The notes under the pieces were generated by a model, which searched no databases, was not told the origin of the DNA, and saw only the letters and a list, made by a program, of their open reading frames with translations. The position numbers were made by a program, and so were the translations under genes. Below, one piece after another: positions 23,457-34,500 of a DNA stretch of 64,000 nt (within the stretch, counting starts at the first letter, position 1; every line of letters starts with the position of its first letter). The stretch is from Toxonevra muliebris (taxonomy: Eukaryota; Arthropoda; Insecta; Diptera; Pallopteridae), in the NCBI GenBank assembly GCA_963691655.1, contig OY829326.1:75695235-75759234 (forward strand), written 5' to 3'.

Positions 23457-24926
23457 AACGGTCGAACGGTTTTAATTCAAAAGAAATGGAATTGAAAAAG
23501 CATAAACGAACATTCGAACACCGTGTAGTTTTCTTTTAAAAACACGTGTAGTTAAAAGTACGAGTATCTGTACGAACTTTAATATAGAACTAAGCAGCAG
23601 AGATTTAGCAAGATGGATTTTCCTGACGTTATTTCAAAATCCTTATTACTGAGCTCTAGGTTACAGTTCGTGTAGGCACACGAATTTATAACTAGATGTG
23701 TCGTTCGTGTTTAAAATGCAGGAGTAGTTCAGGTTTATGTTTTTAGTGAATATTCTTAACTACTCGTGTACACGTGCATGAACAATTAAAATTACATTTC
23801 TTTTTCAAATAGAAATCTACTGACCTATGAGATAGTGTTCTCAAAAGCTTGAGTAAGAATTTTTTTTTATCATAACAGATCAAACAGCCTCACTTCGAGC
23901 TTAAATTCGTAGTGCCAATTATTTTCGTGATTCTTTAATTTGCGAGTTGGATGAAGACCCTGCGGAATGAATCCTGCTACAGATCTTTGGCTTTCCTAAA
24001 AAAAAACTTGTATAAACCGATAAAACAAAAAGCTCAGCCTTGGCCTAAAACGGGCTGTTGTGTTAAAATAGTAACAAAATAAACCCAAAATCATACTTGG
24101 CCTAATATAGTTTAGAAGCATCGTAGTCATGTGACTGGCATAACTTTATTCCACCGTTATTTGAATGGTAGAAGCTCTACAGTAGATGCAGGATTTGATG
24201 CCACCAGTTCGCGTATTCTTTATAAGTACGCGATCCCCATACGGAGCTCACGAGTCTAACGGATTGTAGAGATAGTTATTTTCACTGGCCTTCAAAATAC
24301 AAAACGTCGCTCCAACTTTTCTGATTCAATATGTGAAACTATCCATCGACCAGACTTGAACTTTCTTACCTTAAGTAATATCATGCCCTACGTAGTTGAG
24401 CAATTCGTAGGCAGTTCCTGCGAGGCTGTCGAAAGTTAATGAACATTCTGGTCAAATCGAAACTGAATTCTGGACACTATTCTGCTATAAGCACCGTATT
24501 TGTAACAAAGAAAGAACATACCACGAAAACCGCATGCAGCATAGAGTTTAGGATGTCTTTCAGCCGTTCCAAGGCTATTATCCCTAGAGTTTTAGAAACT
24601 ACAGTTAGCAATTAATTAGCGGGCAGCGACTTTATGGTTTCAGATAACTCTAACTAAAACTGAGTGTGTCCGGATTGATTCGCATATTGGTGATCATATG
24701 AGCATATGATTTAGCAATTTTACGAAGAGAAATTACCCATCCATCTAGTGAGCTGGTCATCATCCGAATGTAAAAGTTTTTCATTAATATTCCTCATAGG
24801 ATGTTCAATCGGAAGTGATAAGATCATGAAACTGTGATTGTATCTTGTAATCGCCAGTGCTGTCACCAAGGCACATAAGCTGCCTCTTCGAAAATGCTTG
24901 CGTCGGTGTGCGAAGATTTCAAGATA
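23457..24926. other. Non-coding stretch with a faint SINE tail
   Basis: AGCCTTGGCCTAAAACGGGC followed by TGTTGTGTTAAAATAGTA (24038-24075) resembles the 3' end of the SINE at 7860-7915. The remainder holds no recognised gene. It may contain older repeat DNA, because its composition is less A+T-rich than its flanks. Confidence 0.4.
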
Positions 24927-26098
24927 AGGTATGTATACGAAAAAAACTGGTCGCAGTAAACATGTTGTATCAATTCAAATATGACAGTTACAGCAAATGT
25001 TACTGTTATTTTTTCTAATTTTTTTACATTATGCAAAATGAGTTCATCGAAATCGAGCACGCGCGATATAATTGTGCCCAAAAATCAAGATTTTCCACAT
25101 AAAGACATTGCCAAAAGTTTAAAAATTGCAAAATCTACGGTAACTTTAATGCTTAAAAACTTTAGTGAACGACTAACTACCGAAAGGAAAACTGGAAGTG
25201 GGCGAAAGAACGGATTCATCTCGGAGGAAAAAGCAAAAAAAGTGAAAAACTTGTTTCAAAGAAATCCAGGACTTTCCATCAAAGATGTTGCTAAAAAAAG
25301 TCCATATGTCACCCGGATATGTTCAAAAAGTACGCAGAGTAAAAGGACTTAAGACGTATAAAGTTCCGCTAGCCCCGAACCGGAATAACAAAAAAAAAAT
25401 AAAAATGCAACAGCAAAAACTCGCGCACGAAAGCTGTACGACAAAATTGTACATAATTTTGATTGCGTGATCATGGACGGCGAAACGTATGTCAAAGCAG
25501 GCTTTAATCAGCTTCCTGGTCAACTATTTTACACATCAAAAAAGAGAGGTGATATTGCGCCTAAATTTAAGCTAAAGAAAGTGGACAAGTTTGCGAAGAA
25601 ATATTTGGTTTGGCAAACAATTTGCCAATGCGACATAAAGAGTGCAGTTTTTGTCACTGAAGAGTGCTTACAAAAACGTCTACTGTCAATGGTACGTCTT
25701 CACAAGGCTCCTGTCCTTTTCTGGCCAGATTTAGCAACTTGCCATTACGGCGAAACGGCAATGACGTGGTATAAAGAGAAAGGGGTACAAATTGTTCCAA
25801 GAGATGCCAATCCCCTAAATTGCCAAGAACCGGTAGAAAAATATTGGGCTATAATGAAAAGAAAATTGCTAAAAACGAAGCAAGTGGTCAAAAATGAGAA
25901 ACAGCTGCAGAAAAAGTGGACTACTGTGTTATCTCAAATGTCCCGAAGTGATGTGCAACGTTTAATGGCTGGAGTTAAGTCAAAGTTGCGATCTTTCGCA
26001 TACGCACCAACCAAATATTTAAATAAAGTTCTTATTTTTCTTAAAGTTACTATTATAACCTTTCAATTGATGTGTGAATTTCTGTTTTTTATATACCT
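24927..26098 (+). mobile_element. Decayed Tc1/mariner DD37E-type element
   Basis: The boundaries are tentative. A TA followed by AGGTATGTATACGAAAAAAA (24925-24946) is loosely mirrored by CTGTTTTTTATATACCT at 26082-26098. The ends differ from those of the intact element at 15233, so this is a related but separate family. Its transposase gene is broken (next entry). Confidence 0.45.
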
Positions 26099-26141
26099 AA
26101 ATTCCAAATATTGGATTGGTGAAACTTGTCACATATTATAG
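25038..26141 (+). pseudogene. Tc1/mariner transposase, DD37E type, frameshifted
   Basis: Starts MSSSKSSTRDII and aligns along its length with the intact transposase at 15354-16358. It has a helix-turn-helix (HKDIAKSLKIAKSTVTLMLK), an SGRK basic hook, a GLKTYKV block, then IMDGETYV (first Asp), FWPDLATCHYG (second Asp) and EPVEKYW (Glu). The frame shifts at an A7 run near 25293, giving VQKVRRVKGLKTYKV in another frame, and shifts back at an A9 run near 25390. About 13 residues are missing after ICQCD and two before PVEKYW, so the D-E spacing is 35 instead of 37. The C-terminus reads on past the expected stop. It is inactive unless both homopolymer shifts are assembly errors. Confidence 0.85.
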
Positions 26142-28220
26142 ACCATCCAAGATTTCCGCTTTACAAACGCGAACGTTTCGGCGACGGACAATCCGCCATC
26201 ACATCCGCCATTTTCCATTGAACGCATGTGAAGCTCATTCTTAAATTGGTTATTTGGTAGATAAATATATACATCCGTAGGAAAATACATTTCGATTCAT
26301 ATGGTACATAGTTCTCGAATTGAAAACATACAAATAATAATATTGAACTAACAACATTTTGCAACATTTACGCATTTGTTGCATGCTGCATGTTTTCTCT
26401 GATAACACATCCGGCGCCTAGCATCATTTTTCCCCCCCGCCAGAGCCCGAATCCAAACTCTCCTCCTTCATAGGCTGCTCATTTAAGAGTTTGCAGCTTT
26501 GGCGTTTGTGTTGTGCGTTTTTTACTTTAGAAGCGGCGGCGCATGTTATGCAGCCATATTAATAATTTTATATTTTTTGTTGTTGTTTCGCAAAATGTTT
26601 TATTGATTTAGGGCGCATTTAAAGCGTGAACGGCCACATTAATAATTTCTTTTGCAATTTTATTGTGCATAAATTTCATTAATTTATAATTTTGTTGATT
26701 TGCACAAAAAGGGTACTTGCTCTGGCTGGCTATATAGCTGACTAGCTGGCTGGTTGACTGGCTGACTGGCGATTTTATGATGTTGCATGCTGGTGCGCAT
26801 GTTGTGCCAATATGTTGCAACTCGTCTCGGATGCTGAGGCATAAATTATTTCCCATAGCTTTGCAATGCAGGCCTAGCTGTTTGTTAGCTGGCTGGCTGG
26901 CTGGTTGGCTGGCTAGCTGCTGCTTGTCTCCTACATACATACAGATATAAGCTGCTAGCAGCCAATTCGCTGTGTTGATGACGATGATGCGAATTTGCGA
27001 TTGCGCGCAAGGTGAGGGCCTTTTTTTTTTTTTTAGTTTTCTGTGCGCTGTGTGCTTGTGCTGCGAGTGTATTAATTTTTGCAACATGCCTTCTTCAAGC
27101 CTTTAATTCTGTGCTGTATGTGTTAATCTGCGTTTTGCTTCATTGAGAAATTTACTTTAGCTTGAACTGGCGTTTGTTTAATGTATGTACGAGCACAAGG
27201 CAGCATGCAGGTCTTCCTCGATCAACTTGGGGTCGTTCCAAAAGGTACACGGTAGGTGCACACACACACTCACACACACACTGGCAGCAAATTTCGCGAT
27301 CCCTGCGCTGCAGATGTTGTGCTGTAGATTGTGCGCGCGTCTCGCAGTTAATTATGAGCGCTTGGACATTTTGACTCTTTTTTCCTGTGTTTGTTGGTTT
27401 GCTTGATGCAGATTACATTATGATTTATGCAAAATAGTAAATACGAGTGATGGCAACATGCGTCCAGCTAGGCCAAAACAGCATCTTGTTTGTTGTACTT
27501 ATGATTTTATTGCAGAGGTTGTGCTGCCAAAGCATTTGAGAGCTAAATTTTATTTGCTTTCCTTTGTCTTCTCATTTTGTAATCTAAGTCGCACTGCTCG
27601 CATTCATATCGCTCGCTTTTCCAAACATTTCAATCGCGATGTGTCTGTCTCTTGATTTGTCTGACTGTCCTTTTCATATCTTCATTTTGTGATCGGCTTC
27701 TATTACTTTAAAACAAAACAGAAAAAAACAACATTTTTCTATTTGAAAACTCCTCCTATTTTTAGCAAACTTGTTGCCTCTTTTTCTCCATTTCTATGCA
27801 GCTAAATAAGGAAGGAGTTCATGATGTTGTTCTGGAATCTCATAATTTTATCCATCATCTCAAGTATCAGCTTTGCGTGACTTGTTTGCTTCTGATTTTG
27901 TTGCTTTCATTTTATAAGCGTGTATGTATGCTTAAAATATGGTGGGAAAATATATCGATTATTTTAATAAATGTTTTTATAAAATGGTTTCCGTTGACTT
28001 CATGCAATTGTCGAGTTTAAGGAAATGTCAAAAAAAATAATAAGTAAAGTACGGACAAAAGTTGCGAATAGAAACATTGCAGTTTATCTTTTTCTGTTTC
28101 TTAGCAGCGTTAAACAGTTCTCTCTACCACTTTTTCTGATCTTTCCGCTTTCGATAATTCGACTTTTTATAAGATTGTATTAGCTTTTCGATGTATCAGC
28201 GAATTTGTAGTCTACGCTGC
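26142..28220. other. Non-coding stretch with GGCTGGCT simple repeat
   Basis: Less A+T-rich than the flanks. GGCTGGCTGG/TGACTGGC-type repeats at 26720-26770 and 26885-26925 create a spurious 159-codon frame rich in Gln, Pro, Ala and Ser on the minus strand. CACACACTCACACACACAC lies at 27259-27280. No exon is convincing. Confidence 0.5.
26720..26925. repeat. GGCT/GGTT simple-repeat patches
   Basis: Imperfect tetranucleotide repeats of GGCT, GACT and GGTT in two patches, 26720-26770 and 26885-26925. Confidence 0.85.
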
Positions 28221-28222
28221 TA

Positions 28223-29240
28223 CAGGGTGGCTATTATGTGCGCAATTATAAATATCTACAGCATCCCTACTTTTAATTACTACTCTGTCTAGCAGTTCAA
28301 CATACAAACCACTTCTCCACAACGGCAGACAGAGCAAATATTTGATATTATGAAACTGGAGGGCTTGGAGATAGAAAAAGCTTCACAGGTTTCCACTAAT
28401 AGAAGATATGAGCGAGTACGAGGTATAATCAGATTTTAGCGTCATACAAGCTTCGAAAGCTGATTCAAAAAAAAAAGATTTGCTGCTGCAAAGATGCATG
28501 GCATTCCTATGCTGCCCTGCGTTAGAAAATGTTAAAACTATTTTCTTCAGCTGAAAAATATTTCACGGCTAAGAAAATGAGCAAAACAACGCACCTGGAG
28601 CTAAAATTCTATCTTCTTTTTCTTTTAACAGCCCATGGAGGGCCTACCATTATATAGGTAACTGCTCTAATATTCGTTGAAGGCGGCGTTAAATTGCCCG
28701 GTTGTTTATCGTCGCATTTTGAATGAGCATGTTCTTCTCTGCAAACTACATTTGAAAATTGGCAAGATTCTACACCGTCTCATTTGAGAAAATTGACACA
28801 AAAATTGGTTCAAAGATAGTTTTTCTGAATTCAAAACGTTTGCAAGAATGGCGACCATTTTACCTGAACTTTTATTCAATGGATTTTGAAGAATTTTAGA
28901 GTAATTTCAATACCATAGTCTGAAGTCACTGAAACACCTACTAGAGAGCCTAGGCTGAAATTGATTAAACAATCCGTTAAAGTTTACATCGGATATACTA
29001 CAGATATTCTACGCAGGTTCAAAGTGTGCCAATTTTTGGCTGTAGTCAAAATATGGTTAACTTTAGCCTTGCGTAAAATATAGAGGAAGTGTAAGCTTTT
29101 GAAATGCCGGGATACTTATAATTCATCCTTTTGAGCTGGAGATCCTTTAGAATCCATTTTGAGGACTTTGTTATTTTAGAAAACGTTTTTTGTCGAACAG
29201 TGTAATTGGAAGTTGTTTTCGATCTCAAGTTGTTACATCT
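28223..29240. pseudogene. Mariner-like transposase remnant, mosaic
   Basis: A possible left end is TA followed by CAGGGTGGCTATTATGTGCG (28223-28242). On the plus strand, around 28840-28900, QEWRPFYLNFYSMDFEEF is a degraded form of the EWPPYSPDLNPMDF block around the last catalytic residue of a mariner-like transposase. On the minus strand, 29050-29215, WILKDLQLK and following residues resemble the second helix-turn-helix of the same kind of protein. The two pieces are on opposite strands, so either part was inverted or two insertions lie side by side. Many stops; non-functional. Confidence 0.45.
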
Positions 29241-29619
29241 CAATGACGCAATATATATAACGCGCTGTCAGCCAATATGTACCTTGTGTATGGTGTCCGA
29301 AAGCAAGTTCCTCGAACCGTCTGCTGGAAGCATTATACTTTGCTTGTGGTGACATAACAAAATCGATGAGAGGAATGTCGACTGCTTTTATGGAAAGTAC
29401 CAACCACTACTGCATGCAGAACTTTCGAAAGTATTACCTCTTGATCAGAGATGTTGCGACGGATAAAAAATTTGAGGCTTACGCGTTTTCCAAATGCATC
29501 CGAAGAACCGGAAAATTGCAAAATTCGGGTAAAACTGAAAGTGATTTTTTCCATGGGGTTTTAAAAACAATGAAAATTTGTGTGTGACAACAACATGTTA
29601 GTGGTAGTGGCTGGGTAGA

Positions 29620-30010
29620 ACTCGGTCATTTGTGAACAAGTGCGCGTGGCACTTCCCATGCTACTTGAATGCATTTTTCGGTATATCTCCATTTAATCAT
29701 TTACAAAAAAATACTAAGATTTGGTACAAGGGTGTTAGGTGAGAAAATCATCCTACAACAAAAACGTGGGAGGCATTGCAAAAGAGGGCGGGACTCTTTC
29801 TATACAATATGGGTAATATGCAACCCCGATTTCAAATGCGGTGTATTTCTTAAATTATTTTGTGGTACATTTTTGATACTTGGCACCAGAACTTTTGTTG
29901 CCTGTGGAATGCTGCAAGAAAAAAGTGAGTTGGTTAAACAAAGTGGGCGTGGCACCTTCCATACCAAGGAAATGTTTGAAAAGATATATCTGAGAAATCA
30001 ATTTTTGCTA
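29620..30010 (-). repeat. Array of ~142-bp diverged units (copy 3)
   Basis: Inverted relative to the arrays at 9640 and 34010. The box (here GTGGGCGTGGCACC or variants) lies at 29640, 29784 and 29943, giving spacings of 144 and 159 bp. Read on the minus strand it contains CACGCCCACTTTG, AAGAAATACACCGCATTTGA and CTCCCACGTTTTTG in the same order as the other copies. Confidence 0.85.
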
Positions 30011-30096
30011 GTCTTAAATTTCAATCAAAATTCACTTTTGTGTATTATGCCTGTGTGAGAATTAGTAAACTTAATTTAAAATTTTTATGCCTTTAA

Positions 30097-30227
30097 CCCA
30101 GTAATGCCTAGCGGTGCCAATGGAACCTTGTGGCTGAGCCGTTCCTGAGCCACGTTCAAAAACAATTTTTTTTTCTCAAGTTGCTTTCCTGATCTATCTA
30201 CTTTGGTTCCCGCTCGTCCTTAATGGG
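30097..30227 (+). mobile_element. 131-bp TTAA MITE (piggyBac-type), copy A
   Basis: Flanked exactly by TTAA (30093-30096 and 30228-30231). It begins CCCAGTAATGCCTAGCGGTG and ends TCCTTAATGGG. TTAA targets with CCC...GGG ends are the signature of piggyBac. The second copy, at 32281, lies in the opposite orientation and also has TTAA on both sides. Shared blocks include GAACCAAAGTAGATAGATCA (minus strand here). It has no coding capacity and would be moved in trans. Confidence 0.82.
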
Positions 30228-30527
30228 TTAAAGCATGCTGGGTAATGAAATGGCGGAGGTGTTGTTCAGAAAAGGATCAGCAGTTATTTTTACTGGCATG
30301 CATTGGTAGAAGATCGTCTTTCATTAAGCATAAAGTGAATTGAACAACAAATTTGAGTGAAAGTTGGGAAAAAGAATATTTGACCAACTTGATCCAGACC
30401 AAAGTTTGCAAAGGTTTGCTTAGATTTAAGGCTACGGGCGAAACTTTTTCTTTTATGGCATAACAGGCCATGAAAGGCTGCATTTTTCGGATCTGCTCTT
30501 GTTGTGAGGGTTATATTAGTAAACCAG

Positions 30528-30581
30528 TGGAAGGAACCTAGAGTTTTATGCTGAATCCGAACGGTGAATGGAAAACTTTCT
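30528..30581 (-). mobile_element. SINE fragment (middle part)
   Basis: On the minus strand, TTCACCGTTCGGATTCAGCA followed by TAAAACTCTAGGTTCCTTC matches positions ~7781-7828 of the full SINE. Only ~54 bases remain. Confidence 0.7.
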
Positions 30582-32276
30582 TAGACAGTGAGAAAAATTG
30601 GTATATTCTATTTTTGATTCTTTCGCGAGTGTCGAGTATTGAATTCAGGCACTCTACTTGGCAGGCAGATCGTTACGACGACCATATGGCGCCAAAATTA
30701 AAAAATGTCACAAACGCACTTTACAGTAATGCCAGAATTTAAGGTAATTAACAAAATTAAAGTGAATTATTTAAGGCAACTAACAAAATTAAAGTTAATT
30801 ATTATTATTAAAAAAATAAATGTTTAAATTAAAAAGAACTCACTTTTGAAATAAAAGCTTTTTCAAGCTTCATTTATCTAATTCACTAATTAACTTTATT
30901 GCATCTTCATGAATTGTTGTCTCATAACTCACGCCTCTTAATGCGCATTTGGCTTGACTTTATCACAACCTAATGTGATTCTCACATGATGCTACAGCCA
31001 CCGTGGAGGCAAAGGTAAAGCAACCAGGCTTTAGTTTTTATGTTACTGTGCGCAAACAATAAAATTAAGTTAGTGGTCATTATCAGATTAGCTTCTGGAA
31101 GTTTCACTTAACCATGTCACTTTTAAATTAATCCATTGCCATCCACGGTTGCACACACAAACACACCCATATTCAACAGCCTCCCAAATCTTTAGTAAAA
31201 ATTGAAGAAAAGAAGTTGGTTGCTCGTTGCCGTATCTTTGAATTATAAGGAGCCCACACACAATGTTTTTTTTTTTTTTTTTTTTTTGTGACCATATTGT
31301 GTTGTGCGACTCTGGTTGCTACTGGTTACGCTTTTGATTACCAACAACAATAAATACAAAATAAAATCGAGATTATCATAAATAATGTGGAGCAACAATC
31401 ATACTATGATACATCCATACACACACACACACAAACCACACAAACATAGTCACCTTCCACGTACCACCAGACGTAGATTTCAGTTAGTGAGTGTGGCACG
31501 TTTACCAAAAAACAAACAAAAAATCAAAGTCGAGTCGCCTTCTTGGAAAGGGATGAAGCCAAAAATGATTTTAACAATAAAAAGAACAAAAAAATATATA
31601 TTAAGAAAAGCAAATATGAGCAGTTTCACTTGAAAAACGCTTCGGCATCAGCCTGGAACGCGTTAGCCAGCGTTTATCGTAAGCGCCATTATCGCTGGAG
31701 TTTAATCACGCATTTGCATGAAAAAGTCAGCTTAATAACATCTAATTTGTCATTGTTGAAGAGCTAATTTTTCTTAACTGATACGGTCAAAGTGCGGTTG
31801 GCTAGTAGGTTTGTTTTTCGTTTGTTAACATGACAGGTTTATATTTTTGTTTCGGAAATTTTGATTTTGAAATCACAGTATTTCTGTTTCATCTTAATAA
31901 AATTAGGTACCTACTTAGAAATTTTTCTTTCTTTTACTGCAAGATTAAGATTTTTAAATTCTCGATATTTTTATGAAACAAAATTTTGTAGTTGTGGTTT
32001 ACAGTTTCCTAGAATTGAAAATTGTTGATAATGCCAGTCAAGTAATTCTAATGAAAGTTACAAAATTTTAATTAAATCGTTTATTCATTTCTATCTTGGC
32101 AAAACTATCAGGCATAATATTTAGTCATACATTTACGAAATGCATATATTGGTTTAAAAAACCACCGGTTTTAGGTTAAGAGCGAAATTTGTCAAAAACA
32201 TAAATAATTTACTATTTGTAGGTCTGAGGTTATCGCATCAGCGGTTTTTGAATTAAACTTGCTAGTTTTGGGGCTC
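30582..32276. other. Unique DNA, no gene seen
   Basis: Contains the repeated phrase AACTAACAAAATTAAAGT(T/G)AATTAT-like (about 30744-30800), a T-run of about 22 at 31266-31287 and a short CA run at 31421-31432. Frames near 31385-31767 are short and overlap each other. Confidence 0.5.
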
Positions 32277-32280
32277 TTAA

Positions 32281-32400
32281 ACCATTAAGGATGAGCAGGA
32301 ACCAAAGTAGATAGATCAAGAAAGTAATTTGAGAAAAATTGTGTTAGATCCTTAGCGACTCAGCGACAAGGTGCCATATGCACTGCTATGCATTACTGTG
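32281..32400 (-). mobile_element. 120-bp TTAA MITE (piggyBac-type), copy B
   Basis: Flanked by TTAA at 32277-32280 and 32401-32404. It begins ACCATTAAGGATGAGCAGGA and ends ATGCATTACTGTG. It is the reverse-orientation relative of 30097-30227 and shares GAACCAAAGTAGATAGATCA on this strand. The outer C and one inner G of the CCC/GGG ends have mutated. Substitutions and ~11 bp of indels separate the two copies. Confidence 0.8.
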
Positions 32401-32860
32401 TTAACTTTGATTCACATCTAATCTGAATTACTAGCTCAAATAAAAATATAATTTGAGTAATCAGAAACAGAAAATTATGAAAAAATGGAAATGCTTAACC
32501 CTTTCGGTAGCATTGGCCGCCGGTGACTCAAAATAAGTTTTGCAGTTGTTTCAAAAAGTATTGCACTGATTTTCATAAATTTATCCATTTATCCAGTAAT
32601 GTCTAAAAACCCATTTTAACTGTTATGGGCAAACACAATATGTTCGACTTAGAATGAGACATTGGTGACTGATAGTGTATAAAAATTTATACATGATCTA
32701 TGGATCGTTGTCCAGGAGGCAAACATGAACAAACATGGCCAGAAATTCGTAAGTTCTTCGGGCAAAATAGGCAAGGCTGTAATGAAATAAAACACTTGCT
32801 TCACATATTTTTTATTTTATGCAGTAACTATTTTTTAATTCTGTTCACCACCGTATCATA

Positions 32861-33034
32861 TACAGTATGTAACAAAATTAAGCAAATTTTTGGAATATGA
32901 AAAAAAGTTCAAAGTTCTGAAATTTCGACCATAATTTATACTTTTCATACAGTATGTAACAAAATTAAGCAAATTTTTGGAATATGAAAAAAAGTTCAAA
33001 GTTCTGAAATTTCGACCATAATTTATACTTTTCA
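32861..33034 (+). repeat. Perfect 87-bp tandem duplication of a MITE end
   Basis: Two identical 87-bp copies, 32861-32947 and 32948-33034. Each starts TACAGTATGTAAC, that is, at the target TA of the element. A third start, TACA, follows at 33035 and then diverges. Confidence 0.95.
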
Positions 33035-33392
33035 TACAATTTTTGCCGAATTTTTGAAAACTTACCAGCTTTGTAGTTCTTGCTGCACGAATAAATATTA
33101 TCCGATTTCAAAAGTTCTTTTTGCATTATGTTTGTACACTCAAGAAATAAAAAAAGTTATGAAACTTGAAAAAAATTTTGAAAAATCATAATTTATTGAC
33201 GAAATTTCGGTATTTTCAAGACCGTTTTGGAACCTGAAGAAGTTATCTGATTTCAAAAATTTGTTTTCACTTTTGTTCATCTGAATATGAAAAAACTTTA
33301 CTATGCTATTACTTTTTAATTGGACGCCATTTTTTGGCTATTTTTTATGTCCCAAAAATGTCTCTTTATTTTCTCAATTTTTTTACATACTG
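32863..33392. mobile_element. Tc1/mariner-type MITE with duplicated left end
   Basis: Begins CAGTATGTAACAAAATTAAG and ends with the inverse TTTTTTTACATACTG. It is bounded by TA at 32861-32862 and 33393-33394. CAGT ends and a TA target fit Tc1-like elements. The first 87 bp, counted from the TA (32861-32947), are repeated perfectly in tandem at 32948-33034. The interior has no coding frame. Length is 530 bp, or ~443 bp without the extra copy. Confidence 0.8.
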
Positions 33393-33394
33393 TA

Positions 33395-34009
33395 TATAAG
33401 TTAAAATCCAAATCCAACTAAAAAATTAAAAAAAAAAAAAAGATTTCTTTGAAATCGTGACTCCTCCAAATTGAAGTATGTTTTTATTCTTGTTATTAGT
33501 TTTAACTCATTTTGACCCAATTTTAAAAATTTTAAATTTCTGTCTTTAGTACTTCAAAAATATAAGAAAAATTTGTTTCTCACCCCAAGAAAGTAAAGTG
33601 ACCAGGTGTAAAAGAAATTAAAAAAGTATTCCCTGGGATCACAGTATTCTAGAAGTTATTATAAGTTAATTAGCTGGACTTCCCCAACTTCGCTGCCCGG
33701 TCCTGACAAAGTCTGAGTAGTGCGAAAATTGCAACAACAACAATTTAAAAAAAAAAACATAAGAGCGTCATAACCTCCAATGTAAATCTAATTATTGCAC
33801 TTATCATTCATATCGTTAACAAAGGGGTTTTCCACTTTCACTTGTTCAATAGTGTCAAGCTTCTTTTCAGTTAATGTAATCCTCTTAACAAACCTTCATC
33901 ACCTTTCTTGTTACTGCTTCATAAAGACCATCTTCACACACAAACATTCATTGCCTTCCTTGCTATTGTTCTCAAAAACTACTGGCAACATATCGCTTTC
34001 ACAAGCACA
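33395..34009. other. Spacer, possible retroelement tail
   Basis: A CTGCCCGGTCCTGAC...TGCAACAACAACAATTTAAA sequence (33694-33750) ends in a short CAA/A tail, like a retroelement 3' end, but no body is recognisable upstream. Confidence 0.35.
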
Positions 34010-34500
34010 TTTTCAATGTTTTCCTTGCTATGGTTTCACAGATAATGGGACATGTCACGCCCACTTTTTCTAACCCATACTTTTTTCTTTCAGTATCCCC
34101 CTGGCAACCATAGTTCTGGTACCAGCTATCAATAGCATATCACAATTAATTTAGGAAATACACCTTATTAAATTCAGGATTGAATAGGAGGTTGTCATGT
34201 CAACTAACTCGAACCTACCAATATTTTGCCACAGAATTCTGTTGGCAAATCATATTATTATTCCAAATCTTAGTACCGCACCATAAATAGTTCCTGATAA
34301 ATCCAATTATGAAAATTCAGGTTATATGGAAAAAATCCCGCCATCTTTTTCAGTCCTTCTCACATTTTTATTTTACTATGGATTTGACAACCAATATTTT
34401 TGTAAAATATTTCAGTACTTTACTGTAAATGGTTGCAGAAATATACTGAAAATGTATTAGAGCTATACGGGAGGTGCGACGACCACTTGTTCAAAAAAGA
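34010..34500 (+). repeat. Array of ~142-bp diverged units (copy 4)
   Basis: The box occurs at 34054 (GTCACGCCCACTTTTTC), 34194, 34336 and 34476. The spacings are 140, 142 and 140 bp, the most regular of the five loci. Shared inter-box blocks with copy 2 include AGGAAATACACCTTATTAAA, TTCAGGTTATATGGAAA and GTAAATGGTTGC. Confidence 0.88.

Noticed and set aside
26608..27087. 159-codon frame on the minus strand with QPASQPA repeats
   Set aside because: Its composition comes from GGCTGGCT simple repeats. No conserved domain is seen.
28627..28644. AACAGCCCATGGAGGGCC as a SINE 3' fragment
   Set aside because: Only ~18 bases match the inverse of the SINE's 3' block, too short to claim.
32498..32660. 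TTAACCCTTTCGG start of another piggyBac-type element
   Set aside because: No matching GGGTTAA end within a sensible distance.
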